NCBI RefSeq assembly: GCF_030867145.1
Contig: NC_134436.1
Coordinates: 4,774,001-4,838,000, forward strand
Source of the DNA: Opisthocomus hoazin
Taxonomy: Eukaryota > Chordata > Aves > Opisthocomiformes > Opisthocomidae
Reading direction: 5' to 3'
DNA length: 64,000 nucleotides
Shown: one piece after another, positions 25,701 to 37,688 of the stretch
Layout: every line of letters starts with the position of its first letter
How positions within the stretch are numbered: position 1 is the stretch's first letter
Position numbers and translations under genes: made by a program
The notes under the pieces: model-generated
The model's database searches: none
The model's input: only the letters and a program-made list of their open reading frames with translations
What the model was told of the DNA's origin: nothing

Positions 25701-28700
25701 TTGGCCCCTAGATCTTGCAGCTAAAAGTCTCTTATGACTAAAGCTTTGATTGCTCTGGGCCAGGACGTGGTTGGAGTGCCAGGGCAAGGCTCTGGCCACC
25801 TCGGGGGTAGCAGGAAGAACGTGCCCCCCATGGTGGTGACTGTCCCCATTGTTCCCTAGAGACAGATAAACCACCTGGAGAGCCTCGTCCCTGTCCTCTC
25901 CATGTGGCTCTTTACACCCCGCCACTCCCTGCTCTCAGCCCATCCCATCAATCTGTCCCTCTTGCACGTTCTCATTTCACAGCTCTCAAACCTGGACACA
26001 CTCCACCCATTTCCAAAAGCAGCCCATGGGCAGCGGAGCCCAGAGCTTGGTGCAGAACCTGGGCCACTGCACCATCATCCCTGCAAGAGGCCACACCAGG
26101 GGGGCTGCTTGCCTCCCTCCCAGATCCCAGCAAGGAGACACCTCCCTGTCACCCGTTGCATGACCTATGCTGATTGCCTGGAGGTGGCCACCCCATCTCT
26201 CAGGGGCTGAGATAGCCTGTCTCTGGGTGACCTCACATCATCGCTGGCCCTGACAGAGGGCAGGGTCCAGTTCCAGCAGTGCAGGACCAGCTGCTGTCCT
26301 GTGCCAGACCACCAGTAATGCACGCTGCAGGCGGTGGCCAGGGACTTGTTTGCCTACCTTGCTCTCTCATCCCCTTGCCTGCCAGGGGTTGCAGTGCCTC
26401 TCGGGTGTCCTTGCACCGTGCCAAGGGAGCTTTTCTTATCTTCACAGGAATGAAAACCTTTCCCAAATCAAAGTGCTTAGGTGGCTTTGAAGAGTTTTCT
26501 TTGGAGAGGAAATAAGGCTGTCTGCAAGTGTGAGCAATCCGCTGCTGAAGCTGGAGCTCCTGGTGGGACGGTGACTGGTGGGACTGCTGGTGGGCACTGG
26601 ACCAGGCCAGTGGTCCTGGGGCTACCCCAAGCTGGGCACTTTGGTGACCTCAGGAGGCTTCCAGCAGTCTTGAGCCCAAAGGAGTCATCCTCCAGGCTGA
26701 AACTTCTCCTTTCAGACAAAGCCCACGAACACAGGGCTTTTCTAATTGCATAACTGGCAACTGTGTGGCATGAAAGACAACCAACAAATGACCGTTTCAG
26801 AGAATTATGTGGAGATGCTATGGACGTTCAAAGGGCACCCTGCACAGTAAGGTTCTGCACAAATCCTCAAGTCCCCAGGATCCACAAGCCCCATCTGGAG
26901 GGGAAAAATGAATGCAAGGGCCAGTGCAGCAAACAAGTCTGAAGACAACCTCACATCCTGGAGGAAACTGCCCAGACTGGGTTGTTCTGCCTTGAGATGC
27001 TGGATGAACAGTGGATGTGAAGGGACTAGAGACAATCTTGCTGTGGGCTTGGGTTTACTTGATCATGTTTACATGATCTGGGACTCACCAGCACAGGCTG
27101 TACCTGCCAGCATGCCCTGGGGATCAGAGAATGCTTGGGAAGCCAGTATGCATGTATATTATTTGTTGTTTGATATTTTCCCTTTAATGCTTTTGTCCTA
27201 AAATAAATATACAAAAGTTCAGGGCCCTGCAGGTTGTGTCTGTTAGCAAGAGAAATGGATGACTGAGTCAGTTATTGCTTTGGAGCAATCGATGCTATTT
27301 GTTTACCAGGATGGGCAAAGTCTGGTCTCCCTGGACACTTTTTGCTCACAGCTCCTCATGAACCTGCCCCAAAGCTGTCTCGCCACCTTGCCAACACAGC
27401 CTTGCCACCTCTCCTCTGCCTCCCTGGCCTTCCTGCTTGTGAGGAGAGCACCCTCAGCTGCGTGGCAACAAGCAAACTGGCTGACATGCTGCTGCACGGG
27501 CCAGGGGGTCTCCTGGTCTGTGAGGACAGAGTACTTTGTCAAGGGACAAGAAGGGAGAAGGCCCACACTGGATCCCAGCCTGGGGCAGTGATGCTGAGGG
27601 ACAATGGGAAGCAGGACGGGCATGTGCTGTGCGCTCTGTGTCAGCGATGCACCCATCGTCCTGGCACCCAGGCCCAAGCAGGGAGTGTAAACAGCGGTCC
27701 TGGTACAGAGCAATGCTCACCACATGCATCCCATCCCCAGTGTGCCACCAGGTCCAGCTGATCCCCACACCAGCACAGGCACCCTGGCACAGCCATCCTC
27801 CTCACGTACCCCAGCCACAGGAAGATCCTGACATTAGGCTCCCACACTCCAGACCTGCAGACCTCCCCGTTCAGGCTCGTTCTCTCCCTCAGGGGTATGC
27901 TGTGTCTGCGTGGGGCTGGGTCAGGCCCATTGTGGCCTGTCCTACCATTCAGGGCTCCCACTGCTGGGAACTGTGTCCCATGTGAGAGAGTCTGGGTTAG
28001 ACATTTTCAGCAGAGCCTAGCTTGTTTGTCACTTGTTTAACACTGCATTCCCCTTGGAGTCTCACTCAAATATCTCTGGATTTTGCCCTGGAAGAGTGTT
28101 GGCTCTGGGATATTGCAGAGCAAACAAAGAGCAGCGATAAAGCGAGAGCATCATCCCGTCAGAGCAAACAGAGCTGTTGAACATCCATCCCAGCGACTGC
28201 AAAGGCCACACAGGTCCACCACTGCCATGACCTCCCACCCCAGTCCCTTGCTGACCCCAAGCTTCTGCTTGTGCTCCTGCCTGGTAGCGCAGGGAGGCCA
28301 CGGGCCATTTCCAGCAGGCAACACACTGAATTCCCACCAGATACTGCCTGCATGACCTCAGTGCTTCTCCATTCCCAGCCCGTGCTGCCCTGGTCTCCCC
28401 CATCCATGGGATCCCAGTGCTAGGGCTGCCTGTTCCTGTACTCTGTGTCCACAGTGATCTTGTTTTACCCTGCTGATGCTCATGGTACCCTGGGGTCCCT
28501 GTCCTCCACCTCCCTTCTCCTTTGCTGTCTCCATTCACTAACCTTGCCTTGGGTCCCCACCTCTCAGTCTGTCCCTGCCATCTCCTGCCAAGTCCATGCT
28601 GACCCTGAGCTCTCCATCTCCTGGTGTCCATGCGCGTGGTCTGTCTGCCCCTGCCACCATCCCTGGTCAGTACCCAGCACCCTCCCTGCCATCATGCCTG

Positions 28701-30129
28701 CCCCTGATGCAACCCTGAGCCCTACAGAAACACAGCTGACAGCACATCTGGCCAGGGCTCCCCGAGACATGTCTGCCCTGCAGGAGCAGGGGTGAGGGGA
28801 CCCCAGCCTCTCCCTTTCTCTATGCACAGCAGCTCATCTCCTGCCCAGCCCAGCCTCTGTGGGCAAGTCAGAGCGTGAGCCCAGTTTCCTGCTGTTGTGT
28901 CTCCCGTCCCTTGTATAAGTCAGGCTGGGCAGGGCAGGTCTGATCTGGTCTCCTCTCCTCGAGTTTCCTCCTGTCTCCCTTAGACTGCAGCCAAAAAACA
29001 GGATCTTGTGGGGAGAGGTCACAACTGTCCCGACAGCCAACAACTCCTGTTCTGAGGATGTGGAAACCTCCTTTCACCAGTGCTTGCTCGCAGAGACTGT
29101 CTCCAGGGTTGGACCATCTCCCAGCAGTAGCTGGAAGCTGGCTGGAGGTGGGCTTACAAGGAGGAGACCACTGGACCCTTACAAAAGCAGGAAATCGGTG
29201 TCATTCTCCTTGAAGAGAAGGTACGACTAGCAGATTCCCCGGAGGAGGTGAGGCCACCTTAGAAAGCAGCAGGGATACCTGGTAGTTTCAGCTGATTCCT
29301 TGCAAAGCTGTGCTTCTAGAGAACTTCCCTCTTCCTGCTCCTCTCCAGCCTCTCCTCCCTTTGGGACAGCTCTGCCAGGCCATCAGCAGCTCCTGCACCA
29401 GCAGGACATGAATCGACCAGTGTCCTGGCCAGGGTTTGGCTGAGGGTTCCTGCTCCTAGACCTGCAGCCTGTCAGGTCCAGGGGTATAGGGACAGGGAGG
29501 CAGTGAAGGGGGCCAAAGGACCCCCAGTACATCATACATAACACAGCTCACTGATTCCTACCCAGGAGCCCCCGTGCTAAGCCGCATAAGCAAGAATTTG
29601 AGTCCGTAGGGGAATAAACGGAGTGCCAGAGGGAGGGGATGGGAGGGAGGCCACCACAGACCAAGTCCCTGGCATGGGCATGGTGCTGGGAACAGCAGGA
29701 GCCACCCTTGGGGGTGGCTCACAGCCCAAGGAAGCTGAGCATCCTCACGGGCTTCCGTGTCTGATAGTCTCTTGGAAGCTCCTCTCAAGTTTGAATCCCA
29801 AATTCAGCTCGGGCTTTGAGCACCAAAGCTCAATTTGCCAGCAGGGTTTCATTTTTGGTGCTCTGCTGTTTCTACTTGAAGAAATCTCTGGTGTTGCAGA
29901 GGATGGGTGGAGATTGGAGAAACCTTCCTGTTCTCTGCAGAAGTTCACCTGAACCCTGAAACAAGAGATTGATTAATCACTGCTTGAATAATTGCTGGGA
30001 ACTGCAGACAATCTGTTCCGAAGGGTCTGTGAAGGGAAGGGATGAGGTGAAAGACTGGGCCCATGCGAGGTCACTCACACCAGCCCATTCACACATCAGC
30101 CTCAGAGTTCCTCCCAGAAGCTGGATTAA
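22746..30129. other. Intergenic, no gene recognised
   Basis: Unique DNA with an A run at about 23.78 kb and a C-rich stretch at about 24.24-24.26 kb. No exon, RNA gene or intact mobile element is recognised. The frames present are short and overlapping. Confidence 0.5.
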
Positions 30130-31285
30130 GTGGTTTCTTTTTAGAAAAGAGATCTAATCTCTTTACAAAAGCTTGAGCAGTGCTGTGAGCCCATCATCTC
30201 CCTGAGAAAAGCTCTTCCAACCTTCAAATGCTTTCACCACCAGGACACAGGTTTTCAATTCAAGGCTGGATCTTCCTCTTTTCAGCTCCAGCCCTACTCT
30301 TGTTACACCTTTCTGTGGGATTTAACCGTTTCCCACTATCTTTTCCACTTGGGACATAGGCCAGGTCCTCAGATCACCTGACAACATACTTTTTCATGAG
30401 CAAGACATCACTAGACCTGGCTTTCCAGCCTGTGGTCAGGTCCACGGTGCTCCTTCAAGCTCTCCTGGTATCTCACTGCTTTCCTCCAACTGTGGGTGCC
30501 AGACACAGCGCTCCAGCAGTGAGCCATTTACTAGTGCTCCCCTTTCAGACACCCACAGCAGGGCACACCAAATTCACTTCGGGGTACCTGTTCATGCTGA
30601 TCCATTATTCCTCTTCCATGGACAAATTTGCATCACTGGACGAGGCAGATAGTCCTGGGAGGGCTTCAAATGAGCTCCCCTGGTTGCTGGTTATAAGCCA
30701 GTGTTCATATCTGTACCCTGTCTAGGCATGCCTAGAGTCATTGCTTTCCAAGACCTAGCCTTCAGGCTTAGCATGCAAGCTTCATTTCCAGATATTTTTC
30801 TGTGTTTATCTGTATTCAGATGCACCCTGACCATTTAACCAGGTGATTCAGCATGAAACCACCCTCGTTCCTTTCTATCTCATCACTCTCGGTGTCATTT
30901 TCAAGCTTTACCAGCAAAGATTTCATATCTTCATTTACATCATTGATAAAAATGTTTAATAGCAGTGGACGAAGAACAGGTCCCTGCGGGGAGGTAGGTA
31001 GAAATACTGCTACTTACTGATATCTACCCATTAGCAACTACCTCTGAGATCTGCCAGGGAAGCAGTTTTAATCCATCTAATATGTGCCCTGTTAATTCCT
31101 TATAATGCAAGTTTTAATCAAAATGTCAGGTGGAAGTAAGTCAAATGCCTCGGAGAGATCCGAGTGTACTATATCAACACAATTGCCTTTCTCAACTAGA
31201 CCGGTAATCCTGTCAGAAAAATACAACAGGTTTGTGTGACAAGCCCCGGCGTCTGTGCCGCCATGCTGGCTGTAGCTCCTGATTC
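30130..31285 (-). mobile_element. Decayed antisense CR1/L3-like LINE
   Basis: On the - strand, about 31175-31105 translates as SDLSEAFDLLPPDILIK, matching the RT block DFSKAFDxVPHxxL. About 30990-30930 translates as GPVLRPLLLNIFINDV, matching GSVLGPLLFxIFINDL. The catalytic FADD box is replaced by a LENDT-like reading and the two blocks are in different frames, so it is dead. The part below about 30.6 kb (3' side of the element) is recognised only by its general resemblance to CR1 3' body sequence. Confidence 0.7.
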
Positions 31286-31904
31286 TGGGGACCTCACATC
31301 ACCATTTGTTCCTTGACCCAGGGATCAACGTGTGGACCGAAAAGCCACTGGAGACCAGCAATACTCCCGGAGCAACACCTTGACCCCCTGCTCCTAGCTC
31401 ATAGCCATGTTTCCTCCTCATCTGCAGTGATATTTTGGGGAAGGTGGTCCCTGAGGAAAGACATGAGTTTTTGAGGCTGGATAAGGAGGTCTGTGAGCCT
31501 GAGTCCCAAGGGTCTGTCCCAGGAGGAGCTTCCAGTGTGGCAATGGTGGAGCCAGTGTGACCCTGAGATGCGAGGTGGGCTGAGTGCCATGGGAGGACCA
31601 CAGTTCAGGGGCTTCCCCGGCTTGCAGGATCTTTCATTCTCCGTCACCACAAAGCCGGGCCAGATCTGCATTTGCAGCAGCCCACAGAAGCTGCCTCTGT
31701 TGTCTTATTTTTGTTATTTTTGAGAGGATATTTTAGCGCTGAGCACATTCCCTCCTGTTGCCATGGCAGCCGTGACAGGGGTTATATACCGTGAGAAAAA
31801 TACCAAAATTAATGAGTGAGTGAAAGTGCAGCCGAGAGAAAAACAAGGTTAAAAAAAGAGTTAAAACAGTAATAAAAACAATCTCCCAATAATTTGGCAG
31901 CAAG
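31286..31904. other. Intergenic, AT-rich toward 31.9 kb
   Basis: After the LINE remnant the DNA turns AT-rich at 31.69-31.9 kb (AAAAATACCAAAATTAATGAG, AAAACAGTAATAAAAACAAT). It ends abruptly at the small CpG island. The sharp switch may mark a regulatory element. Confidence 0.45.
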
Positions 31905-32150
31905 CGTCCCACAGGCGAGACAGTCAGCGACCACTGGAGCTGTTCAGCCCCTCCACCTATCCCGGTGCCAGGGTCGGCCGCTCGCATCCCATGGCCAGCG
32001 CGTCTCCCAGCTGCACTCGCCAGCGTGGGGCGGTCCGAGGGATGCGCTGCTCCCACAGCATCCCGCTTACGCTCCGGATCCGGCTGAAACCGCCCGGCCC
32101 CTTCCCCCGCAAACCTGCAGCCCTTCATTACGCGGTAGGCATGCGGAGGA
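31905..32150. promoter_or_regulatory. Small CpG island upstream of the main one
   Basis: I count about 24 CpG in roughly 240 bases, against very few in the AT-rich DNA just before it (31.7-31.9 kb). It lies about 2.2 kb before the main PCDH1 island. It could be an alternative first exon or promoter, or an unmethylated enhancer. A weak donor-like GCGGTAGGC lies at its 3' edge. No transcript can be shown from sequence. Confidence 0.5.
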
Positions 32151-34249
32151 GAAGTTCTTTAATGTGCTCATTTCCTTGCATTTGGGTTTTGAGGATCTTT
32201 TTGTTTTTAATTGTAGAAACCAGCGAATTGTCAGAACATCTGTGTTATTAGCATTTGCTGCCCAAATCCGCGCTGCTGCTTCTCCTGTGGAGCCCAGAGC
32301 TGATGAGAGAGAGAGAACAGAAGAGCCTTTGAACTCCTTGCAGCAGACGGCAGCCAGGTTGCTGCGTGTGTCTGTTGGGGAGGGGGTATTTATACCCTTG
32401 TAAGGTTCATTTGCTCTCCGTGTTTCCCTTTCTTCTCGCTTTCCCAGAGATTTAGCTGGATGCTCTTCCCTCGCAGGCTTTGTTCTTCTGACAAGGCCCC
32501 ACCGGCACCACGAAGCAGCTGTCTCTGCGTGACGCCAGAGCATCCCGGCACCGGGGACCTGCTGCGCCGGGCAAGCCAGCGCCTCCAGCAGCACCTCCAG
32601 GGTCAGTGGCACTGCCAGCACCGGGGGCAGGCGGCTGGGAAGGATCTGGAGGGTCTCACGAAATACCTCTGCGGCCAAAACTGCAATCTGGCAGTTTCTC
32701 GTTGCTTATATTGGCCCTGCTTTCTGGGAAACAGAGAAGACAAGGTATGGATCGATGACTCGTACCGTAACACCCAAGCGAAGGGCAGACGGGGAACGAC
32801 AATGCCAGCAACAGGCTTTCCTTGCTGTCAGAGAGCAAGGAGCTTTGCCAGGCAGCTCCTCTGGCTGTGGAGAGGTGGCTCCTGAGGCTGGGACACTTTT
32901 TCCCCCACGCTTTTACAGCCTGGACCTGCCTCTCAGAAACACGCCTGAGCAGAGGCTGCAGATGGCAGGCACCGGTCCCCCAAAAATAGGTGGCATCCAG
33001 TGATCTATGTGCATGTGAAGCTTCGCAGGCGGCTCTCTGCGCAGCGAGGAGCACAGTGTGTGTCTATCGACCGCCTGCGCCTCTTGCAAAATGGAAATCT
33101 TTGGTCACCAGCGATCTCTTAAGTTCGCCTTCACGGCTCCACAGATCCTTGGAGATCTTGCCTTGGATCCACAGGGTCACTTGCTCGGTTCTTCCCTCTG
33201 CTGAGGCTCTCCAGCCTGCCAAAGAGGGCTGCCAGTGCCTGATAAATCTCACGTTGTCTCCAGAGAGTTTAATTCCCTCTCTCTGTCCAGAACCCTGGCT
33301 CACATTAGATCAACAGGGTAAATCCTGACAAACCCCGCAGCTGCTTTCCCTGCCCTTCCACGGTGGGCTTTGACCTTCCCTGGGTTCTCACTTCACGTGT
33401 TCTTCTAAATTGGCTTCATGAGAATTGACACCCAGAAAAAAAAAACAAACAACTCCACACAGACGCAGAGAAGCTGACGTTTCTGCAGGAGCAGAGATGG
33501 CCCTGCTGCAGGAAAGTCTTGGAGGAAAGCAGGGTTTTCCACCCAGCGGGGACAACTCTCCAGCTCCTTTCTCCTGCCCAGCAGGAAGCAGCCCTTGCAG
33601 GGGCTGAGCTCGCTTCTTGCGGGGGACAAGCGGGGCGATTTGGGCTGAGCCGGAGCCAGGGCTCCTCGGAGCAGGCCAGCACAGCCTCTAGATGGTGCAG
33701 TCATCGCAGCCGAGCCGAGCATGTGTGCAGCGAAGGGAGCTGCGCAACAGGTTGGCGTAGCTCAGCGGAAAGCAACGCTCCCATCCTCGCGCTGCGGCGA
33801 AGCGGAACGGACTTTCCAGCATCCTGGCGAGAAACCTGCGCTGCAACCGCCCGAGAAGGCGGGCGCTGCTTGGTGAGAGGTCCTGCAGCCCGTGGGTGCC
33901 TGGTCCTTGCAGGGAGCTACCCCAGCATCTCCATCAAAGAGCGCTGAGGCCTTCGGCAGGGCCAGGCTGCAGATCCAGCCCGCTGGCAGGGCACACTGGC
34001 TCTCCTTGCGGGAACACCGGGGCCCGGGGAGGCATCGAGGGAAGGGGCACGCCTGGAGCACGCTGTCCCCAGGACCCCGGGACTTGCGCTCTCCCATCCC
34101 AAGTCCCACGGGGACCAGCAGGCAGGTGAGGACCCATCTGAGGCAGCAGAGCTTGCGAAGGCATCGCAAGGGCAGCCGGGAGCTCGCGGGTGCTTTTGGG
34201 AGCTCGCAGGTGCTCTCTGCACCCTAGCCCAGACACCCTGCAATAAAAC
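32151..34249. other. Region before the PCDH1 CpG island, no gene recognised
   Basis: CpG density rises from about 33.6 kb as the shore of the main island. Frames are short. A TAGCTCAGCGG tRNA A-box-like word occurs near 33.76 kb without a matching B box. No exon can be supported. Confidence 0.5.
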
Positions 34250-34975
34250 CATGACTCACCGAGGTGTGACCGGAGGTGACAGTTGCTTTTCCAGGCCCCA
34301 CTGCCTCACCCGGGCAGGGCTGCCGGAGCCGCACTGCTCGCAGCCTGCCGGGAGCCCTCCTCGGCTGGGGGGGGGGTGCGAGGAGGGGTGGGCACAGCCC
34401 CCCGGTGGGCTCGCTCCCGGGGACGGGCCCTGCCCTCCGCACTGCCGGCCGAGCAGCGGGGCTGCGCGGTGTGAAAATAAATGAATGAACGAATAAATGC
34501 GAGCACCGGGAGGGGAGCGAAAGGGGAGACGCGTGAGGGCGAGCAACGGAGGGGTCCCCGCGCCCAGGGGATCCCGGGGGGCTGTGGGGACCCCCCCTTC
34601 CACCGCCCCGCGGCTTGGCGCGGTGCTCGCAGCCCGGAGGCGGGCGGTGCGGCGGGCGGGCGGCTCTGCCCGGCTCCCGGTACCCGCTCGTCCCGACCCG
34701 GCTGGGGCTCGGGATCTGATAAGGAGCCGGAGCTCCACCTCCCCGTGGCAGCGGCGAGAGGCGGAGGCAGCGCTTGGGGTGGGGGGGTGGGGGGGGGTGG
34801 GAAGGGGCCGTGCCTGCGCTGCGCTTCCCTTGCACATCCTCACACACACCGAGGGACGGAGGCGGGCGCGGACGGAGCTGCCCACCGGGGCTGCCGCCAG
34901 CCCTGCCGCCGCTCCGCCGGAGAGCCGCAGCCCCGGCCCGGGGGAGGGGGGCGGTTCCCACCGGACTTTTTTTTT

Positions 34976-35047
34976 TTTTTTTTTTTGCGTGTCTCCCCCC
35001 GCCCCCCCCCTCCGCTTTTTCTTTTTCCTTTTTTTTTTTTTCTTTTT
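34976..35047 (+). repeat. Pyrimidine tract next to the putative first exon
   Basis: About 70 bases made almost entirely of T and C: a run of about 20 T, then CTCCCCCCGCCCCCCCCC, then T-rich blocks broken by C. It lies about 80-150 bases before the ATG at 35129. It could be a promoter GAGA/CT-type element, a structured 5' UTR segment, or simple sequence. Confidence 0.85.
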
Positions 35048-35128
35048 CGATTTGGTGTTCATCCGTGGATAACGACGGCGAGGAGCCGGGGGGGGTGGGG
35101 GGAGCCCGGTCCCGGCGGGGAGGAGGCG

Positions 35129-35192
35129 ATGCAGACGCCGCTGGATCAGCGCGCCGGGGGCCGGCACGGAGCGCAGCGCCGTCCGCATGCAA
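35129..35192 (+). CDS. PCDH1: Possible PCDH1 exon 1 coding extension
   Basis: An ATG at 35129 (G at -3) starts 21 codons plus one base, up to a donor CAA|GTAAGA at 35192/35193. Joined to the acceptor at 40842 it stays in frame for six more codons and enters the Met at 40860, so the receptor could carry 27 extra residues (MQTPLDQRAGGRHGAQRRPH and onward) before the hydrophobic leader. The frame is also open far upstream in this CpG-rich DNA, so openness alone proves little. Other donor-like sites (GGGTGAGC with GT at 35553 and 35600) could be used instead. Human PCDH1 also has a long basic, Gly/Arg-rich stretch before its leader, which makes the idea plausible. The 5' end of the exon cannot be placed from sequence. 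Confidence 0.4.
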
Positions 35193-35302
35193 GTAAGAGC
35201 CCCCGCCCGCGGAGAGCTGCGGGGCGGTGCGGGATGCCCCGGGCGGGAGCCCGCCTCGGGGCGGGAGCGCGGGGCCGGACCGGCGCGGCCGAGCATCCCG
35301 CT

Positions 35303-35318
35303 CCCCCCCCCCCCCCCC
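35303..35318. repeat. C16 homopolymer in CpG island
   Basis: Sixteen consecutive C residues, an expected weak spot for sequencing and for polymerase slippage. Similar runs occur at 50039-50052 (G14) and around 62135-62150 (C-rich). Confidence 0.9.
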
Positions 35319-37615
35319 GCGCTTCTCCGCGCCGGGGTGCGCGGGCGGCGGGCGGTTGCCGGTCCCGCCCGGCGCTGCCACTTGTTGTGCGGCGCGGAGC
35401 GGGGTGCGTGGCGTGGGGCGGCTGCGGGCTCTGTCGGGGTCCGCGCGTGTTTTTCCCCCCACCCCGCGGTCGCGGGTGGCTGCGGGCGTGTGTCCCCCAT
35501 CCACCCTAGGTGTGCGCGCCCGGGGTGCGACTGCGAGCGTGGGAAGTTGCGGGTGAGCTGGGAGCCGGCCAGGTGCTGGGAGCGGGGCTGTGCGTGCGGG
35601 TGAGCGGAGCGGGGCGAGGGGGTCTGGCAGGGGAGCACGCCTGTGCCCGCGGCGGGGGGAATCTGCGTGCGTGTGGGTGTGCGTGCGGGGAGCGGGCTGC
35701 GTGTGCGTGCGGGGAGCGGGGTGCGTGTGGCTGGGCGTTACAGACGAGGGGGGTGTGCGGGCGAGCGTGTCAGCGGGGCGTGCGTGCCCGCGCCTGACAA
35801 AACCCCCGCTTCCCTGCCTGGGTGTGAAGCCGGTGCGGGGAGAGCGGCTCCCGTCTGTTTTCCGCGGGTGTCCGAGTGCGTGCGGGCGTGTGCGGGGCTG
35901 GCGGGAGGGACCCCCTGCACCCCCCGGGGAGCGGCGGAGCGGGTCGCTCCGTGCCCGGAGCCGGGGAGCCTCAGCCCGGGCAGCCCCGCCGGCGGCCGGG
36001 GAGCGGAGCCCGGTCTCCATCCTTCTCCCCCCGGGTGGGGGCCGGGAGCCGCCGCTCTCCCCGGCACCCTGCGAGGCACGGGGTCCGCAAGCCCCCCTTC
36101 CCCAAGCCCCCCCCAGCCCCAGCCGCTCCCGCTGCTGCCGGCTCCCTGCGGCCCTGCCCGGGTGTTTCAGGCCCGCCACGTTTTTGCCTTCCCCCAGCAC
36201 TCCCCTCCAGGCCGGGATGGCAAGCGGGATGGTGGCAGGGGGGGACAGGAGCCCGCAGGATCCCGGGGGGGCTGTGGGGCACCCCCGGGCTGGGAGGAAT
36301 GGGGCTGCTGCCCGGGGAAGGCTCTGACAGGTCTCTGCCTCGCTGGCTGCCCGAGTTGGGAAGGATCTGGAGAAGGCGGCAGTAGGAGGGAGGGCCGCGG
36401 GCTTCGCCCCCTTTACATCACTGTGCAGCTCCTAAGAGATGATTTTGGGGTAAAGCTGTTCACAAGCGAGTGGGGTTCCTCGCTGCCGGGTGCTCTGGCT
36501 CGGGCGCTTGGGCCCAGCCTGTATAAATGACGAGCAACTGCAGTGGCAGCCGGAGCCGAAGGAAACCGTAGACCGTGCCACAAAACACCCAGGAGTCAGC
36601 CCATACGTGCCTTCGATGCAGGACGGAACATCAGTGGCCGTTTTTTGGGCAATACGGTCCTTGACCTCAGCCCCCTGCGAGGAAGGGAGCCGGTGGAGCT
36701 GTGATTAGCGTTTGCTGCTTGCTCGGATGCTTGCTTCAGCTCTGAGCGTCGGACCAGAGCTTGGGGGGGTGGGGGGATTAGTACTTGTTTGCTCGGTGCA
36801 GGGTTTGGGTAGACTTGTAAGCATGGCTCCGAGCCACGCAATCGGCCGTTGGGAGCACTGAGAGGGTGGACTTGGGTGCCCGTTCCCGGAGTGGTGCTGG
36901 CTTCTGTGGAACGGGGCCAAGGGACTGTGGGAATCACAGGGAGCACAGGCTTGTTCAAGCAGTTGCTTAAATACTCGGCGCTTTATAACCTCTCTCTCAT
37001 TAGGGCTTGTTTTTTTTGGGGGGGGGATGGCTGAATTCTGTAGGATTTTGCATGCCACTGTCTTCCAAGAGCTTCCCAGTCATGCATTAAGCAGCGTGAC
37101 TAACGCCTCTCTCATGTGGTTCAGTCTCTCTCACTCTCTCCCCGTAGGGAGAATTGTGTATGTGGAGGAATAGTTGTTTTGGGAGGGGTTTTTATTTTTA
37201 AGTGCTCTGTGCTCTGCCAGCAGGTTGGAAAAAGGTGCCTGGCGCTGGAGAAGAAAGTGTGGGATGGTGCTTAGATCCCATGGGAAAATAGCCCGATGCC
37301 TTGGACTGGCCCCTGAGAAGCCTCCATCTCCTGCACAGACGTGCTTTTCCCCGGTGGTGGAGGCTTCCGCCTCCTCCTCCTCCTCCTCACACCCAGCTCT
37401 GGGCTCTCACGTCTGCGCTGTGTCATTCGCACCCTTAGGCGCTGAGCAGGATTCCTTACCCCGGTGAACCCGGGCCCCTCACGCCTGCTGGCAGTCCCTC
37501 GTGGGGCGAAGGTCCCACTCAGGTTCCCAGCCCCACTCCTGCTCCAGACTCCCTGCTTTGGAGGGTTCCATCACCTGTGGGAACGGGGCTTGGGTTCAGG
37601 TTCCAGCCCCTTTTT

Positions 37616-37688
37616 CACAGAATCACAGAATGGTAGGGGTTGGAAGGGACCTCTGTGGGTCATCCAGTCCAACCCTCCTGCCAAAGCA
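37616..37688 (-). mobile_element. Short CR1 LINE 3' end, inverted
   Basis: On the + strand it reads CACAGAATCACAGAATGG then GGGTTGGAAGGGACC, the reverse complement of a CR1 3' end. Aligned by eye it differs from the copy at 4048-4122 at three positions over about 72 bases, so both belong to the same subfamily. It sits in intron 1. Spurious short open frames run across it. Confidence 0.9.

Larger units (their letters stand above)
34250..36420 (+). promoter_or_regulatory. PCDH1: CpG island, likely PCDH1 promoter and first exon
   Basis: CpG is dense across this stretch and falls away on both sides, with many GGGCGG/CCGCCC (Sp1-type) boxes and no convincing TATA box. It lies 4.5-6 kb before exon 2 and holds a donor that splices in frame to it. 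It includes long G and C runs, a pyrimidine tract at 34976-35047 and a short tandem GTGCGTGCGGGGAGCGG-type repeat near 35.65-35.74 kb. Very long open frames occur on both strands here, as expected where stop codons (AT-rich) are rare. Transcription start and strand are inferred from the gene downstream. Confidence 0.8.

Noticed and set aside
33750..33810. tRNA-like A box (TAGCTCAGCGG)
   Set aside because: No GGTTCGA-type B box at the right distance and no cloverleaf could be folded by eye. A similar lone A box at about 61484 was rejected for the same reason.
1..34000. Search for PCDH1 neighbours (for example DELE1) in the upstream DNA
   Set aside because: No exon with their features was found on either strand, and there is no further strong CpG island before 31.9 kb.
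34224..36200. 658-codon antisense open frame across the CpG island
   Set aside because: Pro/Arg/Gly/Ala-rich, low complexity, no domain; several frames on both strands are open here because stop codons are rare in such GC-rich DNA.
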